22,904 bases of DNA from CAZWBR01 sp964404205. GTDB lineage: Bacteria; Bacteroidota; Bacteroidia; Bacteroidales; Prolixibacteraceae. The position numbers were made by a program, and so were the translations under genes. The stretch is taken from assembly GCA_964404205.1 (NCBI GenBank), contig CAYOJD010000045.1:1-22904 (forward strand). The letters run 5' to 3'. A model generated the notes under the pieces. It did not search any database and had not been told where the DNA came from. It saw nothing but the letters and a program-made list of their open reading frames with translations. This document shows, in pieces, positions 6,696 through 14,187 of this stretch. Numbering within the stretch: the stretch's first letter is position 1; each line of letters opens with the position of its first letter.

Positions 6696-7784
6696 TTATC
6701 GGGCCAAACTTGTTGAAATCCGGGCAATTTCAAACTCACTGACCAACGATTTGAACAGTTCTTTTACGGAAACAATCTTGTCCGTTCGCCAAACATTACT
6801 TCCGGCAAAAGCATATCCATTTCTGAAATTACCTCTTAACGCCGATGTTAGCGACGCGATAATACAATAAGGGGCAGTTTTCACATCACAGGTACGGATA
6901 CAGTTTACCGGACAAATGGTCGGACGGCGAATTCCCGCCTCAACATCATCGAGAAACGAACAACTGATAGCTCTTCCTGGCATCCCTACCGGACTTTTGA
7001 TGATTCGGACATCGTCTTCTTTTGCTTTTATATAGGCCTGTTTAAATTCTTCCGAAGCATCACATTCATTGGTCGTTACAAACCGGGTTCCCATTTGTAC
7101 GGCCGAAGCCCCCCTTTCCAGGATATTGACAATATCTTCTCCGGAATAAATACCTCCGGCTGCAATAACCGGAATCTCTTTACCATAACGTTCGCCCATC
7201 TCCGTTGCGACTTCGACCACTTCAGGTATAAGTCTCTCCAGCGAATATTCCTCATCGAAAATCTGGTCGGCCTTAAACCCAAGGTGCCCTCCGGCTTTGG
7301 GTCCTTCAACCACAATGGCATCGGGCAAATAGTTATAATTGGACTGCCATTTGGAACAAATCAGCGAAGCAGCTCTGGCAGACGAAACAATCGGTACCAA
7401 TTTTGTGGTCGAACCAGGAGTAAGATACTTAGGCAAGTCAAGCGGTAACCCAGCTCCTGAAAAAATAATATCAATCTTTTCTTTAACCGCTGTAGCAACC
7501 AAATCGGTGTAGTTAGACAGCGCAACCATCACATTGACACCAATGACCCCTTTTGTTTTTTCTCTAGCCTTTCGAATCTCTTCGCTCAAACCAAAAATAC
7601 AGTTCTTCAGGTAATCCTTCGAATGGTTTTTATATAACAATCCGATGCCGGCGGGCGAAATTACGCCTACACCACCCTCGTTGGCTACCGCAGAAGCCAG
7701 TCCCGAAAGCGAAACACCAACACCCATTCCACCCTGAATAATCGGTACTTTAATATTTAATCCACCAATGTTTAAATTCTTCAT
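6696..7784 (-). CDS. Nitronate monooxygenase-like FMN enzyme
   Basis: This 362-residue TIM-barrel flavoprotein belongs to the nitronate monooxygenase/FabK superfamily. Visible motifs are IIQGGMGVGVS near the N-terminus, VEGPKAGGHLGF in the middle, and the FMN-phosphate segment IAAGGIYSGED followed by GASAVQMGTRFV. Members oxidise nitronates or act as enoyl-ACP reductases; the exact substrate is not decided. The C-terminal part has a CX3CX3CX7C cluster (CPVNCIRTC then APYC), discussed as a finding. ATG at 7799 is in frame five codons upstream, but the start at 7784 (MKNLNIGGLNIKVP) matches the family N-terminus and leaves a more usual leader after the predicted promoter. A strong terminator follows, and the gene appears to be monocistronic. 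Confidence 0.87.
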   Translation of the reverse strand: MKNLNIGGLNIKVPIIQGGMGVGVSLSGLASAVANEGGVGVISPAGIGLLYKNHSKDYLKNCIFGLSEEIRKAREKTKGVIGVNVMVALSNYTDLVATAVKEKIDIIFSGAGLPLDLPKYLTPGSTTKLVPIVSSARAASLICSKWQSNYNYLPDAIVVEGPKAGGHLGFKADQIFDEEYSLERLIPEVVEVATEMGERYGKEIPVIAAGGIYSGEDIVNILERGASAVQMGTRFVTTNECDASEEFKQAYIKAKEDDVRIIKSPVGMPGRAISCSFLDDVEAGIRRPTICPVNCIRTCDVKTAPYCIIASLTSALRGNFRNGYAFAGSNVWRTDKIVSVKELFKSLVSEFEIARISTSLAR

Positions 7785-7812
7785 CACTTGTGTACGCATT
7801 TATAAATCAGCA

Positions 7813-7843
7813 CAAGAGTAAAGAGTTTGTAACAGGTTCCAAA
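7813..7843 (-). promoter_or_regulatory. Promoter for the nitronate monooxygenase-like gene
   Basis: Minus strand: TTTG (7840-7843), a 19-nt spacer, then TACTCTTG (7813-7820), one base off TAnnTTTG. The predicted transcript start, near 7806, lies about 22 nt before the ATG at 7784 and only about 7 nt before the ATG at 7799. Confidence 0.5.
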
Positions 7844-7934
7844 ACGGTTGGGATGTAACCTTCAAAAAAGGTCGATTCTGCAAGGTTTTGGGACGAAATG
7901 CAATATTTCAGGGATGAAAATTTAAGCTCAAATA

Positions 7935-8798
7935 TCAAATTCTGGGAAACCGCTCACGGAAAGAAGCAAAAAAATTGCGCGAAACTGGAACCAATAAATC
8001 AGTTCCGGCAAAACGAAAAGAATATCCTTTGGAGTTCCCTTTCAGTTCGACAATCTTCGAAACATTCACCATCCAACTGCGATGGCATTTTTTAAACTCT
8101 TCAAAATCCTTCAAAAACCGTTCAACATTGGCTAATGTTTGCCTGAACAACCGTTTCTTGACATGAAGGTGATTGTCGATACTGAAAATCTCGATATAAT
8201 TCCCGGAGGAATGAATAAACAGTACATTTTCAATTCGTTCTTCAAAAACATCTTTCCCGTTTTCCGCTACTATCTTGATTTTATTTACGGACTGAGTCAA
8301 CAACACTTCGCGCTCCTCTTTCAACCAGTTTTTACCCGATTCGAATACGTTGACCACTCTCGTCCGAAGGTTCATATTGTAATTGACCAGATTGTAAAGT
8401 ACCAGTGGGAGCAGTGAAAGTAATCCTGTTCGGAAGAGCGGTAACTCCGCGAACGAAGCACGACGGGCCAACCAGGCCATCAAAACAAAAAGAGAAAAAA
8501 GATTGAAGAAGAGCCAGATATTCCAAAAAATCTCTTTGCGCACCGTCCATCTCGAAGAAGCAAAAATTCGAGGAAATATACCGGGGAGGATTGTTGAGTT
8601 GAAGAACAAGGTAGCAGCATTCATAAAACCGGCCCCCAAAACAAAGTAACCATCGTTTTCCGATTTCAGAAAGTTAATCCCGAAAGGCTGAAAATAGAGA
8701 ACAATCAGCACAAACCCCATGCTGACTAAACCGATAGTCTTCAAACTATGTTTGAAGTTGTTATTGAAATGATACGGCTGATCTAAATTATCGAGCAT
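7935..8798 (-). CDS. Membrane-anchored LytTR-domain DNA-binding regulator
   Basis: The protein has 287 residues. The N-terminal half has four hydrophobic segments (about 20-42, 50-75, 88-110 and 122-140) and the C-terminal ~110 residues form a LytTR DNA-binding domain: VLFIHSSGNYIEIF, HLHVKKRLFRQTL, FKKCHRSWMVNVSKIVELKG and LLVPVSRNFF are typical. There is no receiver domain, so it is not a classical response regulator. Such proteins are common in Bacteroidota as one-component membrane regulators, or as partners of LytS-type kinases, which are not seen here. The ATG at 8798 follows an exact-consensus promoter. The target genes and the signal are unknown. Confidence 0.9.
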   Translation of the reverse strand: MLDNLDQPYHFNNNFKHSLKTIGLVSMGFVLIVLYFQPFGINFLKSENDGYFVLGAGFMNAATLFFNSTILPGIFPRIFASSRWTVRKEIFWNIWLFFNLFSLFVLMAWLARRASFAELPLFRTGLLSLLPLVLYNLVNYNMNLRTRVVNVFESGKNWLKEEREVLLTQSVNKIKIVAENGKDVFEERIENVLFIHSSGNYIEIFSIDNHLHVKKRLFRQTLANVERFLKDFEEFKKCHRSWMVNVSKIVELKGNSKGYSFRFAGTDLLVPVSRNFFASFRERFPRI

Positions 8799-8855
8799 AA
8801 GCCAACTGATGTGTTCAAACTAAATTTGCACCTTCACTTTTAAGATTATTCAGAC

Positions 8856-8885
8856 CAAAGGTAATCAGGAAAGCGGTATTACAAA
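8856..8885 (-). promoter_or_regulatory. Promoter for the LytTR regulator
   Basis: Minus strand: TTTG (8882-8885), an 18-nt spacer and TACCTTTG (8856-8863), an exact match to the Bacteroidota pattern. The TTTG element overlaps the T tract of the tRNA-Asp terminator, so the two signals share bases. Confidence 0.72.
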
Positions 8886-8915
8886 AAAAGCTCCGAAGAA
8901 ATACTTCGGAGCTTT
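8883..8915 (-). terminator. Rho-independent terminator after tRNA-Asp
   Basis: On the minus strand, a perfect 9-bp stem GCTCCGAAG/CTTCGGAGC (8904-8912 with 8890-8898), extendable by A-T pairs, has a 5-nt loop and is followed by a run of seven T. It starts a few bases after the tRNA 3' end. Confidence 0.92.
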
Positions 8916-8916
8916 G

Positions 8917-8990
8917 CGGTATGGACGGGACTCGAACCCGCGACCCCCTGCGTGACAGGCAGGTATTCTAACCAGCTGAACTACCACACC
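8917..8990 (-). tRNA. tRNA-Asp (anticodon GTC)
   Basis: This 74-nt cloverleaf lies on the minus strand. The acceptor stem is GGTGTGG paired with CCATACC (one G-U), with discriminator G. The D arm carries AGTTCAGCTGGTTAGA and the anticodon arm is CCTGC-CTGTCAC-GCAGG, with GTC at the centre. The T arm contains GGTTCGAGTCC. The CCA end is not encoded (GCA follows the discriminator), so it must be added by a CCA-adding enzyme. Confidence 0.97.
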
Positions 8991-9053
8991 AAGAAATTTG
9001 ATCTTTTCCCAAAAGGTAAGAACGCTTCGTTGTACCTTTATCCTAAGGCGCTG

Positions 9054-9083
9054 CAAATATACGTATGTTTTGCGAACTACAAA
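9054..9083 (-). promoter_or_regulatory. Promoter for tRNA-Asp
   Basis: Minus strand: TTTG (9080-9083), an 18-nt spacer and TATATTTG (9054-9061), an exact TTTG-N18-TAnnTTTG match. It implies a leader of about 55-60 nt before the mature tRNA 5' end, to be removed by processing. Confidence 0.75.
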
Positions 9084-9170
9084 TGTATCAAAAAAAGAAA
9101 ATCAGAAAAAATATATCCACAATACAGGAATATGCTTATTTACAGAAAATTAAACTATTCAAAAAGCTTC

Positions 9171-9713
9171 TCACGGCTTAAAAAAAGTGAAATGGACGCT
9201 CCCGTAAACCCTCATTTCGCTGAAATTTGGATGCTCACTAAAATGATTGCTTTTACCGTGTTCAAGAATAAAAACCGAATCCTGCTCGTTTAAAAGTCTA
9301 CTCCCCATAACCAAGTCGGGCAATTCGGACAGTCGCTGGAGCTGGTATGGTGGATCGGCAAAAATCAAATTGAATTGTTTGCCTTCTGCCCGGGCAATAT
9401 ATTTAAACACATCGCCCTTTATTGGATGAATGACATCTTTGATGCCAAGCTGCCCGATAACTTTATTGATGAAAGTATAATGAACATAATCGAATTCAAC
9501 CAAAGTAACATCAAGGCAGCCTCGTGAGGCAAATTCGAATGAGATGCTTCCCGTCCCCGAAAAAAGATCCAACACTTTTATTTCGCTAAAATCAACCCGG
9601 TTAACCAAAATATTGAACAGGTTCTCTCGGGCGAAGTCCGTAGTTGGCCTTGCCTTAAAGTTTTTTCCGGGGCTAAACATCCGGCTTTTGAATGCTCCGC
9701 CAATTATTCGCAT
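9171..9713 (-). CDS. rsmD: 16S rRNA (guanine(966)-N(2))-methyltransferase RsmD
   Basis: This 180-residue SAM-dependent enzyme is predicted to methylate G966 of 16S rRNA in the 30S subunit. The start MRIIGGAFKSR and the following RPTTDFARENLFN (22-34) are hallmarks of RsmD. The SAM loop is DLFSGTGS (49-56) and the catalytic motif is DPPY (120-123). Length is normal for the family. Its ATG at 9713 overlaps the end of the DUF3822 gene by 10 nt, so the two are almost certainly translated from one transcript. No convincing terminator follows; a 4-bp AAGC/GCTT hairpin right at the stop is too weak. Confidence 0.95.
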   Translation of the reverse strand: MRIIGGAFKSRMFSPGKNFKARPTTDFARENLFNILVNRVDFSEIKVLDLFSGTGSISFEFASRGCLDVTLVEFDYVHYTFINKVIGQLGIKDVIHPIKGDVFKYIARAEGKQFNLIFADPPYQLQRLSELPDLVMGSRLLNEQDSVFILEHGKSNHFSEHPNFSEMRVYGSVHFTFFKP

Positions 9714-10555
9714 TTGTAAACGTTAAACAAAGTTGTATTGTAATGCTCAGGCAGTTGACTGAACGTATAACTATAAGAGTACAGATTATTGGGTCTGGCA
9801 AACGATGTCCGCTTTATATATTTTCGAAACAAGTGATAGAGCGGCGACACCTGCGAAATTTCACCATGAATGATAAGATCAGCAGCATCGGGAACCAATT
9901 TCAATTGCTCAAAAATATTTAAGACATGATAAAGCGCATCATGTTCGTTTCCGTACTCGAATATATTGCATAATATCAATTTGCTTCCTTTTATCAGCAC
10001 CACTTCGAAAATGCCTCGAAGGAAATTGAGATGAAGTTGAACCCCGTCACCACTCATCCGATTGTCTTTCAGGTTTTTTTCGATTAATGGATACAGATTA
10101 TGTTTTATCTGCACCTTCGGATATTTTGACAAAATAAACTCACGCAATGTTTCAGGTATGGCATAAATTATCCAGGCCTCCGATTGTGATAACTGATTTC
10201 TTTCGCCAACAAAACCCTTTTCGATGTTCTGGCCAAAGAAGAGCATTCTCTCCGAACTGCTTTTATGATAAAATGGCTGCGGAACTATCGTAAACTGATT
10301 GGTTGCATAAAGCACTTCCACACTTTTGTAAGTTTGGTTTAACATTGCCTCTGACTGGAAAAATTCCTTCAGATGTTTAAGCAACAATCTCGGTCTTTTC
10401 AAGAAAAGGTGGAACCCTTTTAATACAATATATTTTCCTTTCGGTATATCGAGAATACAAAAAGAAAATCCATCCAGACTGATCTGGATGGATAAATGAT
10501 ATAAGTTCGAAAGCGTGCTATCGTATGTTTTGTCGATAAAACAGATATCGCGCAT
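9704..10555 (-). CDS. DUF3822 family protein
   Basis: This 283-residue predicted cytosolic protein has no signal peptide or membrane segment. From memory of the family it matches DUF3822, a Bacteroidota-specific group usually encoded just upstream of rsmD, as here. Visible features are the early FCILDIPKGKYIVL, a central GDGVQLHLNFLRG strand-rich segment and LIIHGEISQVSPLYHLFRKY near the end. The repeated beta-strand layout is compatible with an actin/ASKHA-like fold, which is inference. The function is unknown; the 10-nt overlap with rsmD suggests linked expression and perhaps a ribosome-related role. The ATG at 10555 is 14 nt after the stop of the preceding gene. Confidence 0.85.
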   Translation of the reverse strand: MRDICFIDKTYDSTLSNLYHLSIQISLDGFSFCILDIPKGKYIVLKGFHLFLKRPRLLLKHLKEFFQSEAMLNQTYKSVEVLYATNQFTIVPQPFYHKSSSERMLFFGQNIEKGFVGERNQLSQSEAWIIYAIPETLREFILSKYPKVQIKHNLYPLIEKNLKDNRMSGDGVQLHLNFLRGIFEVVLIKGSKLILCNIFEYGNEHDALYHVLNIFEQLKLVPDAADLIIHGEISQVSPLYHLFRKYIKRTSFARPNNLYSYSYTFSQLPEHYNTTLFNVYKCE

Positions 10556-10569
10556 TATCTTTTTTTAGT

Positions 10570-11208
10570 TTATTCCCAGTTACCTGCGTTGTTGTTGGTT
10601 TCGGTTAACGAACCAACTTTCAAACCAGGATATTTACCGTCAACCCTGCGTTTTTCGTTCAGATTGATAATTTCCTGTTCGTAAGTATCTTTCAGTTCGC
10701 TAAGAATCTGATTATTATGAGCTCGCGCCTCAAAAACCGGTACTTTCACACCAGAACCCGTTGTAATAACATTGGTACCGAGGAAGAATTTTTCGTTTTG
10801 CGTGTAAGGAATAAATGGCAACTTGTCAATTTCAAAACTTTTGCCGAAAAGTGAATCGCGAACAGCAATACGTACAGTATCACGGATGATAATGCCTTGC
10901 TTTAACGCTTCAGACTCAGTCATACCGGCTTCCAACTGGGCATCAGTCAATGCGCCAATTTTTCTGACCAACGGAAGGGTCCCTGTTTTGGTAAATTTGA
11001 CCAACGAATCCCAATTTGCTGTATATTTTCCGTTTACTTCTTTGAAAGCCAACTGGGCTTTACGGATATTCTTTAAACTCTCAACGACAGCATCGTTGCG
11101 CAATTTTAATTCTTTCTGGAAATCGATAGGTGTAGCAATACTTGTATAAACCTTATAGCCCAAAAAGATAATAACCAGAATCAATAAAATTTGTATTCCT
11201 TTTTTCAT
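10570..11208 (-). CDS. Conserved hypothetical membrane-anchored protein, pseudopilin-like N-terminus
   Basis: This 212-residue protein has one N-terminal transmembrane segment (about 5-24: IQILLILVIIFLGYKVY) and a soluble, probably periplasmic domain. The membrane helix continues into a charged helix (LKLRNDAVVESLKNIRKAQLAF) and then VNGKYTANWDSLVKF, a layout that resembles pseudopilin-like proteins, in which a long N-terminal helix is followed by a GxYt..w..L element. It lacks the canonical G-F-T-L-x-E prepilin cleavage site. I do not recognise a named family. It is the first gene of the operon with DUF3822 and rsmD, and TAAATTTG (minus strand, 11240-11247) upstream is a possible -7 element without a clear -33 partner. 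Confidence 0.75.
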   Translation of the reverse strand: MKKGIQILLILVIIFLGYKVYTSIATPIDFQKELKLRNDAVVESLKNIRKAQLAFKEVNGKYTANWDSLVKFTKTGTLPLVRKIGALTDAQLEAGMTESEALKQGIIIRDTVRIAVRDSLFGKSFEIDKLPFIPYTQNEKFFLGTNVITTGSGVKVPVFEARAHNNQILSELKDTYEQEIINLNEKRRVDGKYPGLKVGSLTETNNNAGNWE

Positions 11209-11295
11209 TTTCTTCGTAATGAATTAGTTCATGTGTGGGCAAATTTATAAAAAAAAATAAATCTTTACCTTCGATAAAAGGTAAAATTAACGGTT

Positions 11296-12717
11296 ATGTT
11301 AAAAAAACATATTTCAGATTTGATTGTTCGGCAACTTGGATTTGAACCAACTGAATGTCAAATCTATACAATAGAAAAACTGGCCGAATTCATTACAATC
11401 GAGAAGCCATTTCCCACTTTTGTTTTGAATGGTTATGCCGGAACCGGCAAAACCTCCGTCATAAGTGCAATGGTAAAAGTCCTCGAAGAGCTTAAAATCC
11501 GGGCCATCCTTCTTGCCCCTACCGGAAGGGCTGCAAAAGTGCTATCGAAATACAGCGAAAAAAGTGCAACAACCATTCACAAGAAGATTTACAGGCAACA
11601 AACAACAACCGACGGATTTAGCCGCTTTTCGCTTGACCGTAACCTCAATAAAAATACACTTTTCATTGTCGACGAGGCATCCATGATATCAAATCTGCCA
11701 CAGGAACAGAATGTTTTTGGCTCAGGCTATCTGCTCTCCGACCTGATTGAATATGTTTTTACAGGCGAAAATTGCCGATTGGTTTTGGTTGGCGACACGG
11801 CCCAATTACCACCGGTTGGGGTAGCCATCAGTCCGGCTCTGGAAACCGAAGAATTGCGACTTTTCGATCTCGACCTGACTGCCTGCGAATTAACTGAAGT
11901 GGTCAGACAAACCGGCGATTCGGGGATTCTACACAATGCTACCAACATCAGGAAACTGGTGGCCGATGAGGACCCCGAAGGCTACTGGCCAATCGAAACG
12001 AAAGATTTCCCCGATATGATACGCCTTTCGGGAGGCGAACTTATCGATGAAATTACCACCTGTTATGACCAATTTGGGCCGGAGGAGACCATTGTTATTA
12101 CCCGATCAAATAAACGGGCAAATCGTTTCAACGAAGGGATCAGGCGAACAGTACTTTTCCGTGACGAACAAATCTCGCGTGGAGATCTACTGATGGTGGT
12201 CAAGAACAATTACTTCTGGTCGAAACAGTTGGAAGAGCTTGATTTTATTGCCAATGGCGATATTGCCGAAATCATCCGGATTGGAAAATACGAAACCCGT
12301 TTCGGCTTTCAATTTGCCAACGTCACACTTCGGTTTCTCGACTATAAAAATATTGAACTCGATTGCAAAATCTTTCTCGACACGCTAACTATCGAAGCAC
12401 CGGCACTCACATCGGATGAAAATCGCAGGTTGTTCGATGCCGTTTCCGAAGATTATGCAGACATCAGGAACAAACGCGAGCGATGGAAAAAAATCAGGGA
12501 AGACGAATACTTTAACGCATTACAGGTAAAATTTGCCTATGCCATCACCTGCCATAAGGCACAGGGCGGACAATGGAAAGCAGTGTTTCTCGACCACGGC
12601 TACCTGACCGAAGAGATGATCGATCGCGAATATCTCAGGTGGTTTTATACCGCTTTTACACGCGCCTCCGAAAAACTATATCTGGTCAATTTCAATAAAG
12701 AGTTTTTTGGAGAATAG
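11296..12717 (+). CDS. RecD-like ATP-dependent DNA helicase (AAA/UvrD-C family)
   Basis: This 473-residue superfamily 1 helicase has Walker A GYAGTGKT (46-53), motif Ia-like LLAPTGRAAKVL (72-83), Walker B FIVDEASM (123-130) and motif III GDTAQLPPVG (166-175). The C-terminal UvrD_C_2-like part has YAITCHKAQGGQW and YTAFTRASEKLYLV, which carry motifs V and VI. It lacks the long N-terminal region of RecD2 and has no RecB/RecC partners nearby, so a stand-alone role in replication, repair or recombination is likely. The ATG at 11296 is the first in frame. TACCTTCG at 11266-11273 is a possible -7 element. It converges with rnz, with 44 nt between their stops. Confidence 0.88.
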   Translation: MLKKHISDLIVRQLGFEPTECQIYTIEKLAEFITIEKPFPTFVLNGYAGTGKTSVISAMVKVLEELKIRAILLAPTGRAAKVLSKYSEKSATTIHKKIYRQQTTTDGFSRFSLDRNLNKNTLFIVDEASMISNLPQEQNVFGSGYLLSDLIEYVFTGENCRLVLVGDTAQLPPVGVAISPALETEELRLFDLDLTACELTEVVRQTGDSGILHNATNIRKLVADEDPEGYWPIETKDFPDMIRLSGGELIDEITTCYDQFGPEETIVITRSNKRANRFNEGIRRTVLFRDEQISRGDLLMVVKNNYFWSKQLEELDFIANGDIAEIIRIGKYETRFGFQFANVTLRFLDYKNIELDCKIFLDTLTIEAPALTSDENRRLFDAVSEDYADIRNKRERWKKIREDEYFNALQVKFAYAITCHKAQGGQWKAVFLDHGYLTEEMIDREYLRWFYTAFTRASEKLYLVNFNKEFFGE

Positions 12718-12736
12718 CCGTTGATGGCTAATTTCG

Positions 12737-12757
12737 AAAGCCCGTACAGAAGGCTTT
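12737..12757. terminator. Weak hairpin between convergent helicase and rnz genes
   Basis: AAAGCC (12737-12742) pairs with GGCTTT (12752-12757) around a 9-nt loop. A second small stem, AGCC/GGCT, lies just before it. Neither is followed by a good T run on the plus strand, so this is at best a weak bidirectional terminator. Confidence 0.3.
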
Positions 12758-12761
12758 GTGG

Positions 12762-13706
12762 CTATAAGTCATCTATTTTTATCTCCTTCACAGGAATCTC
12801 GAACCGGTCGCCATCGTTGGCTGCGTAAGTTTCCGGAAAAATAGAACGGGCCTCGTCGACCAAATGCTTCACCGATTTATATCGCGATGAAAAATGGCCG
12901 ATAATCAATTTCCCTGCTTCGGCTTTTGAGGCCATGCTAGCTGCCTGTACCGAGGTGGTGTGAAATGTTTTTCTGGCCAAATCGTCCAAGTCGCCACCAA
13001 AAGTTGCTTCATGGTAAAGTAAATCAACATCTTTCAACAATGTTGCCAACTCCTTCTTATACACCGTATCGGTACAGAAGGCGTAAGAACGTGGCCGGCA
13101 CGAAGGCTTCGTTAACTGCTGGTTTGGTATCACTGTCCCATCTTCGAGAATTAAATCGGCCCCTCTTTTGATGGCTTGACGTTGATAAACGGGAACATTA
13201 TATTCGTTTAATGCATCGGGGCGCAAGTGTAGTTCAGCAGGCAATTCCTTGAACAAAAAACCGCAACAGGGAATTCGATGCTTCAGCGGAAACGATTCAA
13301 TCTCAATTTTATCATCTTGGTAAATGGTCATTCTTCGCCTAAAGTTCAACGGATGATAGAGAATTTTGAGATCGGTAATCTCTTGCATATGTTTCATGAA
13401 CCCATCCATCATCGGTTTCAGGTCCGAATGGGCATGTATGTGCAATTCGCCTTTGCGGCCGTAGAGGGCAAGCGTTGATATTAGTCCGGGAAGGCCAAAA
13501 ATGTGATCACCATGAAGATGTGAAATAAAGATATGGTTGATTCGGCCATACTTGATCCCAAATTTTCGCAACTGGATTTGAGTCCCCTCTCCACAGTCAA
13601 TAAGAAAAAGCTTCTCGTTAAGGGTAACGACTTGCGATGTCGGAAACCTGTCGGATGTGGGTAATGCTGAACTGCTGCCCAAAATGGTAACTGAAAATGG
13701 GACCAT
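12762..13706 (-). CDS. rnz: Ribonuclease Z
   Basis: This 314-residue metallo-beta-lactamase-fold endonuclease processes tRNA 3' ends. That is relevant here because the tRNA-Asp gene in this window does not encode CCA. The N-terminus VTILGSSSALPT is typical, and the zinc motif HLHGDH sits at 63-68. Further ligand regions are seen as FCTDT, YHEATF and IIGHFSSRY, and length is normal for the bacterial short form. The ATG at 13706 lies about 11 nt after the predicted transcription start. It runs in the same direction as rpsA and the STAS gene, but a strong terminator and its own promoter separate it from them. Confidence 0.95.
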   Translation of the reverse strand: MVPFSVTILGSSSALPTSDRFPTSQVVTLNEKLFLIDCGEGTQIQLRKFGIKYGRINHIFISHLHGDHIFGLPGLISTLALYGRKGELHIHAHSDLKPMMDGFMKHMQEITDLKILYHPLNFRRRMTIYQDDKIEIESFPLKHRIPCCGFLFKELPAELHLRPDALNEYNVPVYQRQAIKRGADLILEDGTVIPNQQLTKPSCRPRSYAFCTDTVYKKELATLLKDVDLLYHEATFGGDLDDLARKTFHTTSVQAASMASKAEAGKLIIGHFSSRYKSVKHLVDEARSIFPETYAANDGDRFEIPVKEIKIDDL

Positions 13707-13723
13707 CGTTAAATGTTATTGAT

Positions 13724-13754
13724 CAAACCTACGTCAAATTGCGATGAAAAACAA
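13724..13754 (-). promoter_or_regulatory. Promoter for rnz
   Basis: Minus strand: TTG (13752-13754), a 20-nt spacer and TAGGTTTG (13724-13731), an exact TAnnTTTG. The TTG element directly adjoins the T tract of the STAS-gene terminator. Confidence 0.62.
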
Positions 13755-13790
13755 TTAAAAAAGAAACCCGTTCGTTTCCGACCGGGTTTC
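13755..13790 (-). terminator. Rho-independent terminator of the rpsA-STAS unit
   Basis: Minus strand: GAAACCCG (13783-13790) pairs with CGGGTTTC (13763-13770). Inside the loop TCG/CGA can pair around a GAAA tetraloop. It is followed by TTTTTTAATT. It begins 10 nt after the STAS stop codon at 13800. Confidence 0.9.
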
Positions 13791-13799
13791 CTGTTTGTA

Positions 13800-14153
13800 T
13801 TAAAGCTCTAATTTCTTTTGGAGCAATCGTTCGGCCTCCTCTTTCCCGGAGGCTATGATTAAAATGGTATCCAGCATGGCCAATTTAATCAGTTTTTCGA
13901 CCGGAGGGGTTAACCCGCAAAGGATAAACGTTCCCTCAGCCTCTTCGCACACACGGTTTCCGACGAGAATTGAACTTAGACCCGATGAGTCGCAATAACC
14001 GCAATCCGACAGGTCGAGAACAATCTGATTCACACCCTCTCCCGCCATCAGAACAATCTCTGATTTGAGATCCGGAGAAATCAAACTGTCAAGTCTCTCA
14101 TTTAACACCTTAATATAGGTATGACTCTCTAATTTCTGGATATCGAAGTTCAT
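13800..14153 (-). CDS. STAS-domain anti-sigma factor antagonist
   Basis: This 117-residue single STAS domain is of the SpoIIAA/RsbV type, which binds an anti-sigma kinase and releases a sigma factor when unphosphorylated. The conserved helix start DSSGLSSIL is at 55-63; Ser57 corresponds to the serine phosphorylated in SpoIIAA. The frame extends to GTG at 14159, but ATG at 14153 (MNFDIQKLE) gives a normal STAS start. It lies 34 nt after the rpsA stop with no terminator between them, so it can be read from the rpsA promoter. No anti-sigma kinase or sigma factor is in the window. Its partner is unknown, and a role outside sigma control is possible. Confidence 0.9.
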   Translation of the reverse strand: MNFDIQKLESHTYIKVLNERLDSLISPDLKSEIVLMAGEGVNQIVLDLSDCGYCDSSGLSSILVGNRVCEEAEGTFILCGLTPPVEKLIKLAMLDTILIIASGKEEAERLLQKKLEL

Positions 14154-14187
14154 GACCACAAATTAAGAAATTAAACGGAATAAACTA

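Noticed and set aside
8865..9056. 63-codon minus-strand ORF across the tRNA gene
   Set aside because: Its translation contains the pattern produced by reading through a tRNA (VVQLVRIPACHAGGRGFESRP); the tRNA-Asp cloverleaf explains the sequence.
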